64,000 bases of DNA from Cololabis saira (GCF_033807715.1 NC_084599.1:7267125-7331124), one strand, 5' to 3'. Numbered from the stretch's first letter, positions 11,444 through 24,966 are shown. Made by a program: numbers and translations. Notes: a model not told the origin generated them from the sequence alone.

Positions 11444-12069
11444 CAGTGTCTCCCAACCTGGGGTCCGCTCCCCCCCTGGGGGACGCCTGAGATCTCTGGG
11501 GGGGGGGGTACAAAAAACTTTCTGTCTGCTTTGAGGATATGCAGTTGTAAAAATTATATTTGTGCATGTTAAATAAATAAAAAAATCATAATAAAACACC
11601 TAATGGAATACTGTAATCCAAGTCTGTATAAACCCACGTAGTATTTTAAAATTACCAAAATATATTTCTAAGTCATTTAGCAGGATAAAAACTTAATAAA
11701 TTATTATTATATCATTATTCAACATTTAATCATACTACTACTCCGACAGGTTGTTAAAGGAAAAATGTTTTGCTCTCATATTAAAAGAGACATTTTTCAG
11801 TAATTATTTTATGTCCTTGCAGTTTTTTTCTGTGCGTATTTTATACATTGGTGACACAAAATGAAGGTGAGAAAGACAAATTCATCTGTATAAAGTGTAA
11901 ACCAAAGAGAAATGTATCACAAAAATATAATTAATGTTAATTTTTTTCAGTTAAAGATTTTTAACGAATCACCTTACTCTATTGGTGCTAGTACGTACGG
12001 GTCGAGGGGCCCGGCTGGTCTTAGACACAAGTAGGGGGGGAAACAAGGAAAAAAGGTTGGGAACCACTG
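11444..12069. mobile_element. hAT-like MITE with perfect 8-bp TSD
   Basis: The 626-bp element is bounded by CAGTGTCTCCCAACCTGGGG and GGTTGGGAACCACTG, good inverted repeats. ATTTAGAG stands directly outside both ends (11436-11443 and 12070-12077). It has no transposase frame and would depend on an autonomous hAT. It was present before the tandem duplication, because both copies carry it at the same place. Confidence 0.93.
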
Positions 12070-12253
12070 ATTTAGAGGATAAAATAATTAGAGTAGGGGG
12101 TATATTTTCAATTCTAGGACCTCATATATTGTATATAAGAAACCTATTCATCTGAAGCATATTTTAAGTGTGTCATAATGAAGTACCTAAATATGATTCC
12201 TTAGCAAAACTACAAATGAAGAGTTTATTTTATTCCTCTCCTATACTGTCTCT

Positions 12254-13371
12254 GGAAGTGTTCAGATGCACATCTGGAACTTTTACCAACCTAGATATGA
12301 AATACATTTTGATATCTTTGCTAAATAAAGTAAAGTTTAACCTCAAGCAGAACAATTCCAAGATAAATTCAAAATTGAACCACAAATAATATGATTCTTC
12401 GCCCTTCCTGAAGCAGTTTGCTCCACTGCCAGGACCCACGAGCAACGCACAGCACAAACAGAACGGGGAAAAGCCTGGCTTCAATTTGTTTTTCCATCCC
12501 CGATCCTGAGCCAAGAGCCACCGCCACAGGTCCCTGGAGTTCAGATCTGCAGTGCAACCACGCTACATGAGCCCGGCCCCGGTACCCACTCCTAACTGCA
12601 TCCAGATGTCTGCCCTCCGCTAATATCCACGGCAAACACACACCTTCCTTCTGATTGGTCCGGTGCTGGCCCCAGCTGATCAGTTGAAGCTGTCATCCAG
12701 AAAACAGATGTGCAGACTCTGTGTAGTAATCATGCTCACAGCCTGAGGCAGCATGGAAAGGTGAATGGAGCAGGGATAAGAAAATATTGCAGCAGAGCGT
12801 GCAAAGAAAAGCTGCTCTGCAGAGCTCGGCAGCTGATCCAGTATAACACAGACAGCACCTTCAAAACCCTCTTAGAAAACAGACTCTTTTAAATGTCTTG
12901 ATGACATATTCTGCAATTGCATTCTCACTTAATTAATGACCCCTGCTTCATGCATTAATACAGTAGTGTTGAAACTTTCTCTTTATTTATAATCGCCCTA
13001 AATAAAAACACGGGTCTGCATCATTAGTTGATGATACATTTTAAACGGTCCCACCACTCTCATCATGCCCTTGGATAAAAGGCAGTGATTAAAGGACATT
13101 AAAGAGTGTGACGGGCAGGTCGACACGACAGAACACCTCACCAGGCTCAGTGTGGGTCAGCTGGGAATCTCCCAGTCAGATTTCACCAACTGGATCTGGA
13201 AGCCTGAGGCAGCCCAGGGGCTAAGAGGCACGTTCTCTCTCTTACAGCGGCCATTTAGTGTTTCAACGCTCTGCCTCGGGTTCCTGACACGATATCTGAG
13301 TCCCCATGATCAAGTTGTCCATTTCAAACAAAGTGGTTCATAATTGTTTGCTATATTAATTTGCTGCATAC
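12254..13371. other. No gene seen
   Basis: Apparently unique sequence with mixed composition. No recognised protein, RNA or element end. The last eight bases, CTGCATAC, resemble the sequence after the next hAT element. Confidence 0.5.
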
Positions 13372-14354
13372 TAGGGGTGTAACGATACACTAATCTCACG
13401 ATACGGTACGATACACGATATTGAGGTCACAATAACGATACGATATTATAGCAGTATTTTTTAACAACCTTGAATGAGAAACATATGACTGGAAAAAATT
13501 GTCTTTTATTTGAAAGACACAAAATACAAAACAATGCTGGGCATTACAGTTTGTAATGCTTTATAACTGTTTAAGTTTTAAAGAGAAAACCAGGGCAACC
13601 ATTTTCCACAAACTGAACTAAAAGTAAAAGTCAGGTTTGCATTATGCATCTTCAGTTTATACAAGTACAAATATTTACCCACAAACTGAATAGTTTCTCT
13701 CATGTATGATTTGACTAAAATTAAATAAATACATACAATTTTACATCATAAAAAAGATTCATGCTCACCTTATAAGTGTAAGAGGAGATTTATTTTTGTT
13801 AAGAAGGTTATTTTGGTAATTCAGGGTTCATTATTTTATAAATCTATTCTTTCTATTCTGATGTAAATCAGGGACTATAATGACACTAGTCAGTTTATCT
13901 GTAGTGATTAGTCTGTTTTAGATTGGGCGGAGTGATACGCCACAGTACGGCACTAGGTGCTGTGTTGATGTTCTAAAATCCTACACTGTTGAGGGACATT
14001 AAAGTACACTGGAACTCAGCAGAAGTTTCCCCGTGTTTATCCTACTCACCACCCCAAAAAGGTTTAATTTAATAAGGTAAGGCTTAACTCTACACCAGAC
14101 TTACATAAGTAAAAGTTCAGAGCTCAAAACCCTGCAAGAGTCCCGTGATCGGGACCAAAACGGTACTAGTTTCTTCTGAGCGGAGGAAGATTTTGGTCCG
14201 CGGGTCGAGGTGCGGTCGGATGCGTGTTACTACTCAACACAATAGATTAATATTAATAACCCAATATCGCGATACACTTTGCCACCTCCACGACACAAAT
14301 AGTGACGTTTTTGTATCGCAAAATTTCGTGGCACGTTATATTGTTACAGCCCTA
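13372..14354. mobile_element. hAT-type non-autonomous transposon
   Basis: Left end TAGGGGTGTAACGATACACT and right end ATATTGTTACAGCCCTA are inverted repeats of a very common fish hAT family. Subterminal ACGATACGAT/CGCGATACA words are also repeated at both ends. The flanks CTGCATAC (13364-13371) and GTGCATAG (14355-14362) match at 6 of 8 positions, a diverged target-site duplication. The 983-bp interior has no transposase. Confidence 0.82.
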
Positions 14355-16422
14355 GTGCATAGTATCAGGTATCATATTATTGATGTACACATACATATGG
14401 ATTTTCTCTCCCGTTGTAAGACGTGACCCCCAGTCAAGGCCGTTTAGGTGGTGACCTGCTGGTCTTGAGCAGAGACCCATCTGTCTTTGGTTGGTATAAA
14501 TTAGTTTTGAATTTCTCTGACGTTAGAGTTAATGGCTTGACTTTGGGATCCGTTTTCCTCCACTTGGGAGCTCGTTGAGAGTTCTTGGTTTGGATCCAAG
14601 ACTCATTGAGTCCTCGTTTAGGGCTGGTTGGTCGTTATTTGGATAATTAGCTCTGACTTGGGACCTGCAGTCCTTGACAGGGCAGAACATTTTTGTCTTG
14701 ATTTCCAGAAGTGTTGCTCACCTTGGGATCTTGACAACTACTGCAATCCTCTATGTAGTAGCTGCCCATCTTGATGGAGCAATTCTTGGTGTTGACCTTT
14801 GACCTTTCTCAATATCTAGAAGAAAGGCCCAATCAGTGGATGAGGGATATATGTGTGACAATCTGGATGATAATTATCAAAACACAGACATTTATAAATA
14901 TTTAAATAAGCCATCTATTCCATTGGCACTGGAATCAGTTGATGGCACTGGGAAGCTAAATGAACCCGAGACTAGCGGTACCGATCAGCCTCAAAGAGCA
15001 AAGCTGACATCTGTTTTCAGGAAAGCTCAAGGAAAAATATATACTTTTTTTTTTTTTTTTTCTAATTTTGGCCACGTGACTGGTGAAGAAAAATAGCAGA
15101 GTACAAATGAGAAGGTATCCCTTAAAGGGGCCCTCGGTGCTGGCCGCGCTGAGCTGAATTCCATGCACACATCGCCATAAAGGCTCCCCGAGGACCCCTG
15201 ATCTCCTCGCACAATCTCAATAACAGACTCTTGCATGCAAGCCAGTCACAGGTCAGGCCATGGTTTTTGTCTCTTCTTTTTTCTCTTTCTCGCTATCAAT
15301 ACCCCTTCTCTCTCTTTTACAAAAAAAAAGCACATTTCTTATGTTAAATCCAGCATTCAGAAATTCCTGACGTTTTGAAGTGAATCACGCAGTTGGAAGG
15401 ACTCCTCTAACTCCTCTTTAGAGATCTTCCAGTTTATAGATTCTGACAGTGAAACTTTACAAACTCTTAGCTCACCTAAAGATCAATAATACCCTGCAGA
15501 GAGCTATGATTACTTCAACAGCCCAACAGCCTCCAAACTTTGTACAGACAGAGCGCCTTTCACGTTGAGAATTCGAGTTATTTCACTTTTACTGGAGGTT
15601 GTCAGAAGCAGAAGGGCAGCAGTCAAAAAAGTTTTACGAGTCTGATTGTTCTGGTGTAAACACTGCTGTCACTGCTCCACGGCTCCAGCTGTGCTGCGCT
15701 GCCCTGCAGAGAATCTACACCCTATATGGTCAGCCCAGAAAAAACATACAGGGTCGGGACTCCAAAGCATTTATCCACGAGAACCTCTGTTTATAGATGT
15801 GTCAACATCTTTTGGAGTCGCATTTTTGTGAAGGTTCCTGTCCTTTGCCGGAGCCCAGCTGCTCACAATGAAAACTGCAACATGGAGCACTTACGCAAGC
15901 TAGCAGACAACATTCCCATCTATGAGTACGTCTCACTTTTATAAATCCCTTACGATCAACATGGTACATAAACAAAATTGAAGTTCATTAAAAGCGGAGT
16001 GTTTCTGCCCCCGTGAGACTTCCCCACACCAGCAGAAGTGGCTCGCCATTGGCTAACGCTAGCCGTTCGGTTTATTGCATTTTTCTAGAAATGAGGGAAA
16101 TGTTATTGTCATGCAAACACCTCGGTGCTGGTATAAATCAGACGTGGATATTATCTTGAGTGCTGTGACATTGCTGGATAGCTGGAAGAGGAGCGAGACA
16201 CATTGTGTTTGGGTTGGTTTGTTAATGCTTTGCACAGCTGCACCCCCTCCACGACTAAAGGCCGAAGATGGCCCACTTTGGTTTGGGTTTTTTCTCCTGC
16301 TTCAGCTAGTCTACTTTAGAAGAGGTTTACAGAGTCACATAAATAGGCAACAATCAAAATGACTACTAAAGAAACAAGAATAAATGAAAATAATCAAGGT
16401 TATATGATAGTTATGAGATAAG
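14355..16422. other. No gene seen
   Basis: Apparently unique. There is a T run of about 15 at 15047-15062. Short open frames at 15599-15831 overlap in different frames and show no family signature. Confidence 0.45.
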
Positions 16423-17085
16423 ATGCTACATATAGCCTATGAACAATGCTCTTTTTTAAAACTCTATGGTTCATTTTTGAGGGAGAAAGTTGCAGCAATC
16501 CCTCATATCACCAATATCATGCCAAATGGGATGGGAAAAACTACACATTGTGAATTTAAATTATGTTTTGAGCAACGAAGACTTGACAGTTTATGTTTGA
16601 GTCCTCAGACTTTACGGCTTGGTTTGCTTAAACCCACCCAACGTGTTTTAATGGGCAAATCTCCAGGGGTTTCTTGCACAAAGCTAAGCAAAAAGTGTGT
16701 GAGAAGGAAAACACCCATACCTGCTTCTTGCTGTTTGGGGTCACAAGGTCTACCGGAGGCCTCCCCAGATGTGTTTGGGCTGAAGGGGGATACACGCTGT
16801 TCGGCTGAGAAGTTTGTCCGGTGTACAAAACTGGAGCAAACTGGAGCATTCATACTTCATCTCCCTCCCTGCTGTTTATCTGGAGGCTTTGGTGGTCATA
16901 ATCACGGATTGATTGTCTCAAATTTGGCAAATATCACCCTCATATGTGTGTTAACGTTTTTTAGTTGGCCCAGATTTGTTTCTTCACACAACAAGCTTAG
17001 AGAAAGTGTTTCTGGTGTGAATGTTGCACATAATCACTGTAATATCTGCCAACTTAGATCAAACAATTCACCCCAAGGACATTGA
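16423..17085 (+). other. 220-codon open frame of unknown status
   Basis: The longest open frame in this otherwise plain stretch. It shows no recognised domain, no repeats and no clear signal peptide, and its composition (mixed Cys, Leu, Ser) is not distinctive. An ORF of this size is expected about once by chance in a window this large. The start codon is not supported by any visible promoter or Kozak context. I do not call it a gene. A match in fish transcript data would be needed. Confidence 0.15.
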
Positions 17086-18617
17086 AAATATCTCCCCCCC
17101 CCCCGGGCCACACACACACACACACACATTTGTATGATAATCTTATTCATGGTATTTACTGTACTGCGTTATTAGCATGCCTACAGAGTACTCAGCCAAG
17201 AAAACGACTCCGTGCAAAGATACAATCAGCACATGCCGGTCACATTTAGAACTACAAGTATTTAAGTCAGACTGATGCTGATAAAAATGTAATCATGACA
17301 ATTAACCTACAGGATTAAGCTTGCCGTCAATTACGCCTGTGTAGTTCAGGTCTTTATCCCAGAACGGGGCCTGATCCGACGCGCTCCGGTGCCAAGGAAA
17401 TGTGAGTTGTGTCAAAATGCGGACCACATGGCCCTGTGGCAGATAGGGGCTCTGTGGTGAACATGCATGGTTACTGACGCCAGCGTTGCTTGTGTGGCGC
17501 TACATTGTGCGGTAGTACGGCGTAGTTAATCTCGTTTCCTGGGGAAAATCCAATCACGGGTGCAATCGTTAAAGTTCAGTGCTCAAGACTGCGGCCTACC
17601 TCACGACCCCCCACCACCCCCACCACCTGCTCTTATAGAGCATATTTAGACCATTAGATTGGCCACAACTGACAATTACACGGGTTCTTTGTGGCGCCTC
17701 ACATTTTCTTTGAGCCTTGTTTGATTGTTAAACACCAACTTTGCAAAGAGTGATGAAGGAACTGCTCAAACGCCACCAAAAATGCTAAGTGATGTAGATC
17801 TGTGTGGCATGGTAAATGATGTGGGTTGTTGATGTTGTGGAGATTTGAATGTGCATGTGCAACCCATCTACCCCAACGGGGATTCTTCTCCTCTTTTATT
17901 CGAACCTTTGAGTTGTAGCCAGTGCAAAATGAGAAACATTGCTAGATTTCACATTCATAACAAACGTTTTTAATGTCACCTCAAGTAAAATTACACAAAG
18001 AAGCTGGTGACCGGCTTTTCCAGCGGCTAGCTATGAACTCATCAGTCATTCCCTTTGCTAAGAGGCTTTTTGAGCTTTGGCAGCTTGTGCTAACCCAGTG
18101 TCGACTAAAAGTGGCCTCTCCAAAGATGCTCTAGAGTCTAACTCACAGACGTCACAGGTCAGGGAAATGCAGGACCCAAGTGAAGGAGACTGGAGGTAGG
18201 AGTTTGCACATCAATGGGTTTTAACGGACCACAAACGCTGCATCAGACAGGAAACCCAGAAAGAAAACTCAGACATTTCAGCTGCGTCCGCACTTGTTTT
18301 GGGTGTTGTTTCAGTAGCAGCGATTGAAATGAGGATGCTTTGGATAAATGTCATGAAAATGAATGTAAAATAAACTCAATTAGAAATATGGGATAGGTTA
18401 GAACAGGTTAGATCAAGCTAAAACGACTGACTGTGACTGACATAAGGTGAGCATGTTAAAGCCAGTTTTCATACCTGTTCGTCTCATCCGTTTGCAACAT
18501 GGTGCCGTGCAGTATGAGGAAAAAGAGGCTTGGAAAACAATCATTAGTTCACCTATGGGGGCTGTCAGTGCCGTTTTAGCTTTGTGTAAAACTATAGTGG
18601 AACGATTCCTATTTTAA
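17086..18617. other. No gene seen
   Basis: Apparently unique sequence with a C run at about 17093-17104 and a short CA run at 17108-17129. No coding or RNA feature recognised. Confidence 0.45.
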
Positions 18618-18885
18618 AAAAAAAAAAAACTTCCCTTAGTACTCCCACAATGGGGAAATTCTTTCTCTGCATTTAACCCATTTTCTAGTTGAACAAGTAG
18701 CAGTGGTCTGCCATGCAATGGCACAGCACCCGGGGAGCAGTAAGGGTTAACCTTGGGCCCCTTGCCCCTTGCTCAGGGGCCCAAGGTGGTTGACTTTTGG
18801 TTGCAATCCAGGGGCTTGAAGCTGGGTCCTCCAGACTCCAGCCCTCCTCTGTAACCACTAGGCTGCCACTCCCACTGTTTATATC
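18618..18885. repeat. Fish interspersed repeat (CTCTGCATTTAACCCA type)
   Basis: Contains CTCTGCATTTAACCCA, GCACAGCACCCGGGGAGCAG, CTTGCTCAGGGGCCCAA and AACCACTAGGCTGCCACTCC in the order found in a widespread fish repeat. It is preceded by an A run. There is no protein. Recognised from memory of its words, not by search. Confidence 0.6.
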
Positions 18886-19944
18886 AGGAAGTAGTCTAAA
18901 CAAAATCTACAGGTCAATCACTCTCTTCCTAAATATGTGTTTTACACTTTTTTGGACATATGAAAGTAAAATAAGAGTTTACTTCAACGCTCACGTGGGC
19001 AATGACAGTGATACCTGGAGGGGCGTGATTGGGAGGAACGGCCTCCCCGATCTGAACCCGAGTAGTGCTCTGTTAATGGACGCCTGTGCCAGTCACAGTT
19101 TGTCCATAACGAACATCATGTTCAAACATAAGTGCACGTGGCACCAGGACACCCTAGGCCGGAGGTCAATGATCGACTTTGTTGTCGTTTCATCTGACCT
19201 TCGGCCGCATGTCTTGGACACTCGGGTGAAGAGAAGGGCTGAGCTGTCAACTGATCACCACCTGGTGGTGAGTTGGATGCGCTGGCAGAGGAGGAGGTTG
19301 GACAGACCGGGCAGACCCAAACGGATTGTGAGGGTCTGTTGAGAACGTCTGGCTGAGGGACATCGAGTCCGAGTGGACCATGTTCTCTGCCTCCATTGTC
19401 GACGCAGCGGCTTGAAGTTGTGGACGCAAAGTCTCTGGTGCCTGTCGTGGCGCCAACCCCAGAACCTGGTGGTCGACACCGGAAGTACAGGATGCCGTCA
19501 GACTGAAGAAGGAGTCCTACCGGGCTATGTTGGCCTGTGGGACTCCTGACGCAGTAGATAGGTACCGGCAGGCCAAGCGAGCCACAGCTCGGGCGGTCCT
19601 GGAGGCAAAAACTCGGGTCTGGGAGGAGTTCGGGGAGGCCATGGAGGAAGACTTTCGATCAGCCTTGAAGGAATTCTGGCGGACCGTTCGGCGCATCAGA
19701 AAGGGGAAGCAGTACTCTGCCAGCACAGTTTATGGTGCGGGTGGGGAGCTGTTGACCTCGACTTGGACATCGTCGGACGGCGGAAAGAACACTTCAAAGA
19801 TCTCCTCAATCCGACTGACATGCCTTCCACTGAGGAAGCGAGTGTGGACTCTCGGATGTGCTCATCCATCACCCAAGCCGAGGTCACTGAGGCGGTTTTC
19901 GTTCCGGTCGTGGAACACTGGACCAGCTCTATACCCTCCACAGG

Positions 19945-21204
19945 GTGCTCGAGGGTTCATGGGAATTTGCCCAACTAGTCTACATGTGTTTTGTGGATCT
20001 GGAGAAGGCATTTGACCGTGTCCCTCGTGCCATTCTGTGGGGGGTGCTCGGTGAGTATGGAGTCCGGGGCCCTCTACTAAGGGCTGTCCGGTCTCTGTAT
20101 GATCGAAGCAGGAGTTTGGTTCTCATTGTCGGCAGTAAGTCAGACTTGTTCCCGGTGCATGTTGGACTCCGGCAGAGCTGCCCTTTGTCACCGGTCCTGT
20201 TCATAATTTTTATGGACAGGATTTCTAGGCGCAGCCAGGGGCCGGAGGGGATCCGGTTTGGGAACCTCAGGATTTCATCTCTGCTTTTTTCAGATGACGC
20301 TGTCCTGTTGGCTTCATCAGACCGGGACCTTCAGCATGTGCTGGGGCGGTTTGAGGCCGAGTGCGACGCGGCAGGGATGAGAATCCACACCTCCAAGACC
20401 GAGGCCATGGTTCTCCATCGGGAAAGGGTGGCATGCCTTCTCCGGGTGGGTGGAGAAGTCCTGCCTCAGGTGGTGGAGTTCAAGTATCTCGGGATCTTGT
20501 TCATGAATGAGGGAACAATGGAGCAGGAGATTGACAGACGGATCGGTGCAGCATCCGCAGTTATGCGGTCGATGTACCGGACCGTCGTGGTGAAGAAGGA
20601 GCTGAGTCGAAAGGCGAAGCTCTGGATTTACCGGTCAATCTACGCACCTACCCTCATCTATGGTCATGAACTTTGGGTAGTGACCGAAAGGACAAGATCG
20701 CGGATACAAGCGGCCGAGATGAGTTTCCTCCGCAGGGTGGCTGGACGCTCCCTTAGAGATAGGGTGAGGAGTTCGGTCACCCGGGAGGAGCTCGGAGTCG
20801 AGCCGCTGCTCCTTCACATTGAGAGGAGTCAGCTGAGGTGGCTTGGACATCTGTACCGGATGCCTCCTGGACGTCTCCCTAGGGAGGTGTTCCAGGCATG
20901 TCCCTCCTCCCTAGGGAGGTGTTCCAGGCATGTCCCGCCGGGAGGAGACCCCGGGGAAGACCCAAGACACGCTGGAGAAACTATGTCTCTCGGCTGGCCT
21001 GGGAACGCCTCGGACTCGCCTGGAAGAGCTGGAGGAAGAAATGGAGGAAGAGCTGGAGGAAGATCTGGAGGAAGAACTGGAGGAAGAGCTGTAGGAAGAG
21101 ATGGAGGAAGAGCTGGAGGAAGTGTCTGGGGTGAAGGAAGTCTGGGCATCCCTGTTGAGGCTGCTCCCCCCGCGAACCGGTTCCGGATAAGCGGAAGAAA
21201 ATAG
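19945..21204 (+). pseudogene. Rex3-type reverse transcriptase, broken
   Basis: The longest open part of copy A. It begins within the RT palm: FVDLEKAFDRVPRAILW holds motif A with its Asp, VGLRQSCPLSPVLFIIF is motif B, and SSLLFSDDAVLLASS is the catalytic [F/Y]xDD motif (here FSDD in place of the usual FADD) near 20278-20316. FKYLGILF and AEMSFLRRVAGRSLRDRVR follow in the thumb and C-terminal parts. Near 20890 a short tandem duplication shifts the frame, so the open frame ends in Gly-Arg repeats, while the original frame (Glu-Leu-Glu-Glu) runs in another phase and contains a stop. Upstream RT motifs lie in a different frame at 19527-19940. Confidence 0.9.
21027..21124 (+). repeat. GAGGAA-rich minisatellite within the Rex3 C-terminal region
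   Basis: About 100 bp of diverged units containing AGCTGGAGGAAGA and AATGGAGGAAGA. In the original coding phase they read as Glu-Glu-Leu-Glu-Glu repeats, an expansion of the EELEE segment normal near the C-terminus of this LINE family. Confidence 0.8.
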
Positions 21205-21670
21205 ATGGATGGACATACGAGTCGAGCACTTTTTCCTCAGAACGCCACAGCAGTTGTAGACCACTCTGTCATTTTTGTACAAACCAAAGTTAAATTAAAA
21301 GGTGTCTTGTACATAACATCATAGGTGTCTTCAGTCAGTCTGACCATTGAAAAGGTTAAAAGTTGTCTCTCTGCTGCTTGGTATCGTGGCGTTCATTACA
21401 GTGAACACGGAACAGAGGAATTACAATGAAGCTTTCAAAGAAAAGAATAAATAAAGGTTTTCAAGTAATACTTGCAATGTACACTTTCACTGACATGCTC
21501 CTGATTTATATTACTGATTTATATTACCTTGAAGTTATGATTGAAGCCGTCATCATTACTGGCAGTAAAATCCTGACTCCTGATCCTGATTCATATTGAG
21601 TGTATTGTTCATTTTCAGTTATTGTAAGAAAACAAGCCAGTAAATGAGCTGAGTCTTTTACTTTTCAGAC

Positions 21671-21960
21671 AGGTTTGTATTTAAGTAAGTAAAGTTTATT
21701 TGCTATAGCACATTTCACGAACAAGGGAAAGTCAAAAGGTACTTCACAAAGAATAAACACAATACAATAAATTTAAAAACACAATAAAAGGAGTGGATAC
21801 AATGAAAACCAGCGGGAGATCGTTCCAGAGCCTCGGTGCGACGACCTGGAGATAGGCCTGGTTCCTGGACTGGTCGCTACAGGCTCCAAAAGCGAGTCAG
21901 TCTTCACTGACATCTGTGTTAAAATGTACAACTTTAGAGCAGAAATAACCATATTTACAG
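21671..21960. repeat. Fish interspersed repeat (TTTATTTGCTATAGCACATTTC type)
   Basis: Starts AAGTAAAGTTTATTTGCTAT and passes through TACTTCACAAAGAATAAACA. Near 21815-21880 it has GAGATCGTTCCAGAGCCTCG, a run of words shared by a widespread fish repeat. A related copy lies at 39114-39370. No protein or terminal repeats recognised. Confidence 0.5.
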
Positions 21961-24385
21961 CCTGGTTCAAAAAACTGTTTTGGTCTCAATCGTTTGATTT
22001 CACACCCATGACATCGCTGAGGGCTTTGTACCATCCCAGGAGAGTTTATATCAAGCAATACATTTAAGATTGATCAACATTTGGCTCAGCTAATTGCTAG
22101 CCATTATCACTTCCTCATCTGTAATCGTGAAGGTACTGCGCTTAGCGAAGCATCCCCCCGGTTGTATTAACCAGCGTTGGCTAATTACAACTGTGATTTT
22201 TGTTTTCACCATCCTGTCAGCATGTGTAACGGTACATCCCACTGCTGTACACGTCTGTCTGGCAGATCTGCAGACTCGGAGTTCGGCTGTAATAGCTGGG
22301 AGCAAAGCTAACTTTGTTTGACATACAATGGGTGTGTTTCCGTTGGCTTCCATGGTGACATGGAACAAAGACAGGCTTCGAAACAGGTCTTCAGGAACCA
22401 ATGGGTCACGTGACCTAAAGCTTCGGTCATTGTTTTATACGGCCTGTGGGTGTGAAGAGTAGCTTTCAGCATCATTCTCTGCAGCTGTGTGAAAGATAAC
22501 CCGGAAAAACCCGGACTGGATTTTCAAAAACGTTTTTAGCTCTAAATGTTTTAGGGGGTTGGGCCAAGTAGCATCCCTGTTAATTACCCTGCAGACAGGT
22601 AATTCTGATTCTCCTCAGATGAAACTGATCATTCAGATTTGGGGCCTGTGCATTTGTATAGAAATGGGTCTGGGTGACGTCACAGGTCAGTCCAGTTCTT
22701 CTGATACAGTCTATGGACAAACCGGGAAAGGTCAACGCTTTGAAAAGGCTAAAGAAAACCACTGCTCAAGCGCTTTTCTGTTTTATTTTGCGAATGTGGC
22801 GTCTGTTTACTGGTAAGACCTGCGTGGCTCTGCCCTGAGCCGTCCCAGACTTCTCTTCAGGAAGCCGTCGTCTACCTGCTGTCCTGCAGGCACCTGCTCT
22901 TCCAAACACAGCGGCAACAACATCTGCAGAACCAAGAGACGTGGCTGCCAGCAGGAAGATCAGCGAGCAGAAACCAAATTATGGCAAGGAAAGGCAGAAA
23001 AAATTGGGAGAAATGAAGCAGGACTCACAGATGTCGTACTGCAGATGAATGCTAATAATCCTGCACAGGAAAAAAAAAAGAAACGCTCAGAAGCTCAATG
23101 ATCCAGATGTGTGGAGGAAGTGGCTCCCGAGGGGAAACTCCTGGCAGAGGAGAAGCGTCTCCTCCAGACGGGACAGACAAACATAATTCTTCCTCAGTGC
23201 TTCAGACTCCAGTCCTGCTTTGTATTTGGTTCAAAAGGTTGTGATGGATCTCTGACGATCGCCTGCAGATAAACCGAATCATCCCCTTCAGCCATCCACG
23301 ATCGCCGTCATTGAAAACTGCTACTGCTTCTAAAAGAGGAGATTTTAGGCTTATCTTAGTGGCTTAACCTTGTTGTAAATCTACCCCCCTGCATCCGCAA
23401 GCAGTGTTACCCGAGAGACAATAATCTGAAACCTGCAGACTTTTCATTCTGAAATGAAATATATTATAATTATATGGGGCATCTTGTCAAAAAAAACAAA
23501 CAACCCAGTCCTCTTGAAGGTATGCATTAATTATATTACATTATATTACATTCTGTGTTTAGGTGTGTAGTTGTTTTCCAGCAACGGGGTTGCAGGGGTG
23601 AGCAGGGCTTTTAGCTCAGTAGGGCTAAAACTTTTAATGATGGGAGATAATACCATGATCCTGAACAGGAAATGTAAGAAATGCATTTCTAATCCCTCTT
23701 AAAGTCACTGAGACGAAGAATCTATGAGAGCAGACTCAGTTTCAAATATTTACACGAGTATACTTTTAATTTGACAAAAATGTTCATCAAGGTCAGGCTC
23801 CAAGATAACAGATCCAGTACTTTCCCACTGCTTTCCCTTTGGCCGTGAGTGCAGGGAGTTGTAGTCCGTCTTCGGCGTCCCGACGTAGCGCCAGTGTTTT
23901 GTTCTAGTCAGCTGTGATTGCTTAGAGCCCACAGAAGAATGACATCAATCACTCCCGCCGATGGCCTAATGATTCCTAATATAATAACAGCTGGAAACCA
24001 TTATTCAGCGCCATAATGGGAGTTCGTGTTCCAAAACAAACAAATGTTAAGTCCAGTTTGTTGATCATTTGAATATCTCCATTATACGGAGGCAGAAAAA
24101 CTATCACTTGTCCCCGTCTGTTGAGAGCAAGCACCCAGTGATGATGGATGGCACAATGTGTGCTTTCTGCTGCGCGGAGATGTGTTTGTTGGCATTGCAG
24201 AGGGTCATAGTAACACTCTGCGGAGGCAGAAAACATTTGTGTTGGACTTGAACCAGTGAGGAGGGTTGCACAATATTGGGCTGTGTGCAGCTCTGCATCT
24301 GGGGTGGGGGAACAGAATGCAGCGTGAAAAGCTGTCATACTGAAGAAGTGAACCCAGAGGACGTCAACATGAGTGAGCTGGAACC
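21961..24385. other. No gene seen
   Basis: Mostly unique-looking sequence. The stretch around 22640-22720 (GGGTGACGTCACAGGTCAGT) may be an old repeat piece. No coding, RNA or element ends could be supported. Confidence 0.45.
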
Positions 24386-24552
24386 GGGGGGGAATGTGAG
24401 TGCATTAAGGTTTTTCTCCCACTAGGGGAGTTTCTACCTGCCAGTGTTTATGTAATAATTGCTCCGGGGTTCATGTTCTGGTCTCTGGAAAGATCGTAGA
24501 GACAACTTCTGTTGTAATAGAGGCTATATAAATAAAATTGAATTGAAAAATT
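24386..24552 (+). repeat. LINE 3' tail (ATAAATAAAATTGAATTGAA end)
   Basis: Contains GTTCATGTTCTGGTCTCTGG, GAGACAACTTCTGTTGTAAT and CTATATAAATAAAATTGAATTGAA, the standard end of an L2-like fish LINE with an ATTGA-type tail. Only the 3' untranslated end is present. Confidence 0.65.
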
Positions 24553-24962
24553 TAAAAATTGAATTTGTCCGTGTACGTGTGTGAGTGAGTGCGTGCACAC
24601 AAAGGTAAAATAGTGACCAGGAGGAGGTCACATCTGACACTGGACTCCTCTTTCAGGCCGACATTAGAGATGAAACACACTTCTTCATATTTTTCTTGGA
24701 GGGGGTTTGAGGGCCTGCGGTCGGTCTGCCGTCGCTGCACGGCCTGCGACCGGCTCAGCTCAGCTTCAAACGGTTTGAATACTGCCAGTTCACAACAAAA
24801 AGACAGCTCAAGGTGCAAGAGAGTAAACAGGTTCAACGCAGTCCTGTCAATAACAGTCCAGCCCATTTATATTCAGATTTAACCCAGTTCACTGTAATTC
24901 ATCTATAATCCAGTTCATTCCAATTGAGTCGAGTCAAAAGTTATATCATGCTATTAACGCCA

Positions 24963-24966
<4 letters not shown>

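Larger units (their letters stand above)
18985..21213 (+). mobile_element. Rex3/RTE-type LINE, 5'-truncated copy A
   Basis: A non-LTR retrotransposon starting inside the endonuclease domain and running to its 3' end. The first 340 bp encode the C-terminal part of an AP-type endonuclease ([20 protein letters not shown], then STDHHLVV). The reverse transcriptase follows, then a C-terminal region and a very short tail, ATGGATGG (21204-21212), as expected for Rex3, whose 3' ends carry GATG repeats. Frame changes near 19340, 19530 and 19945 separate the pieces, so the element is dead. Region 20881-20940 holds a short tandem duplication and 21027-21124 an expanded purine repeat. Confidence 0.88.
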
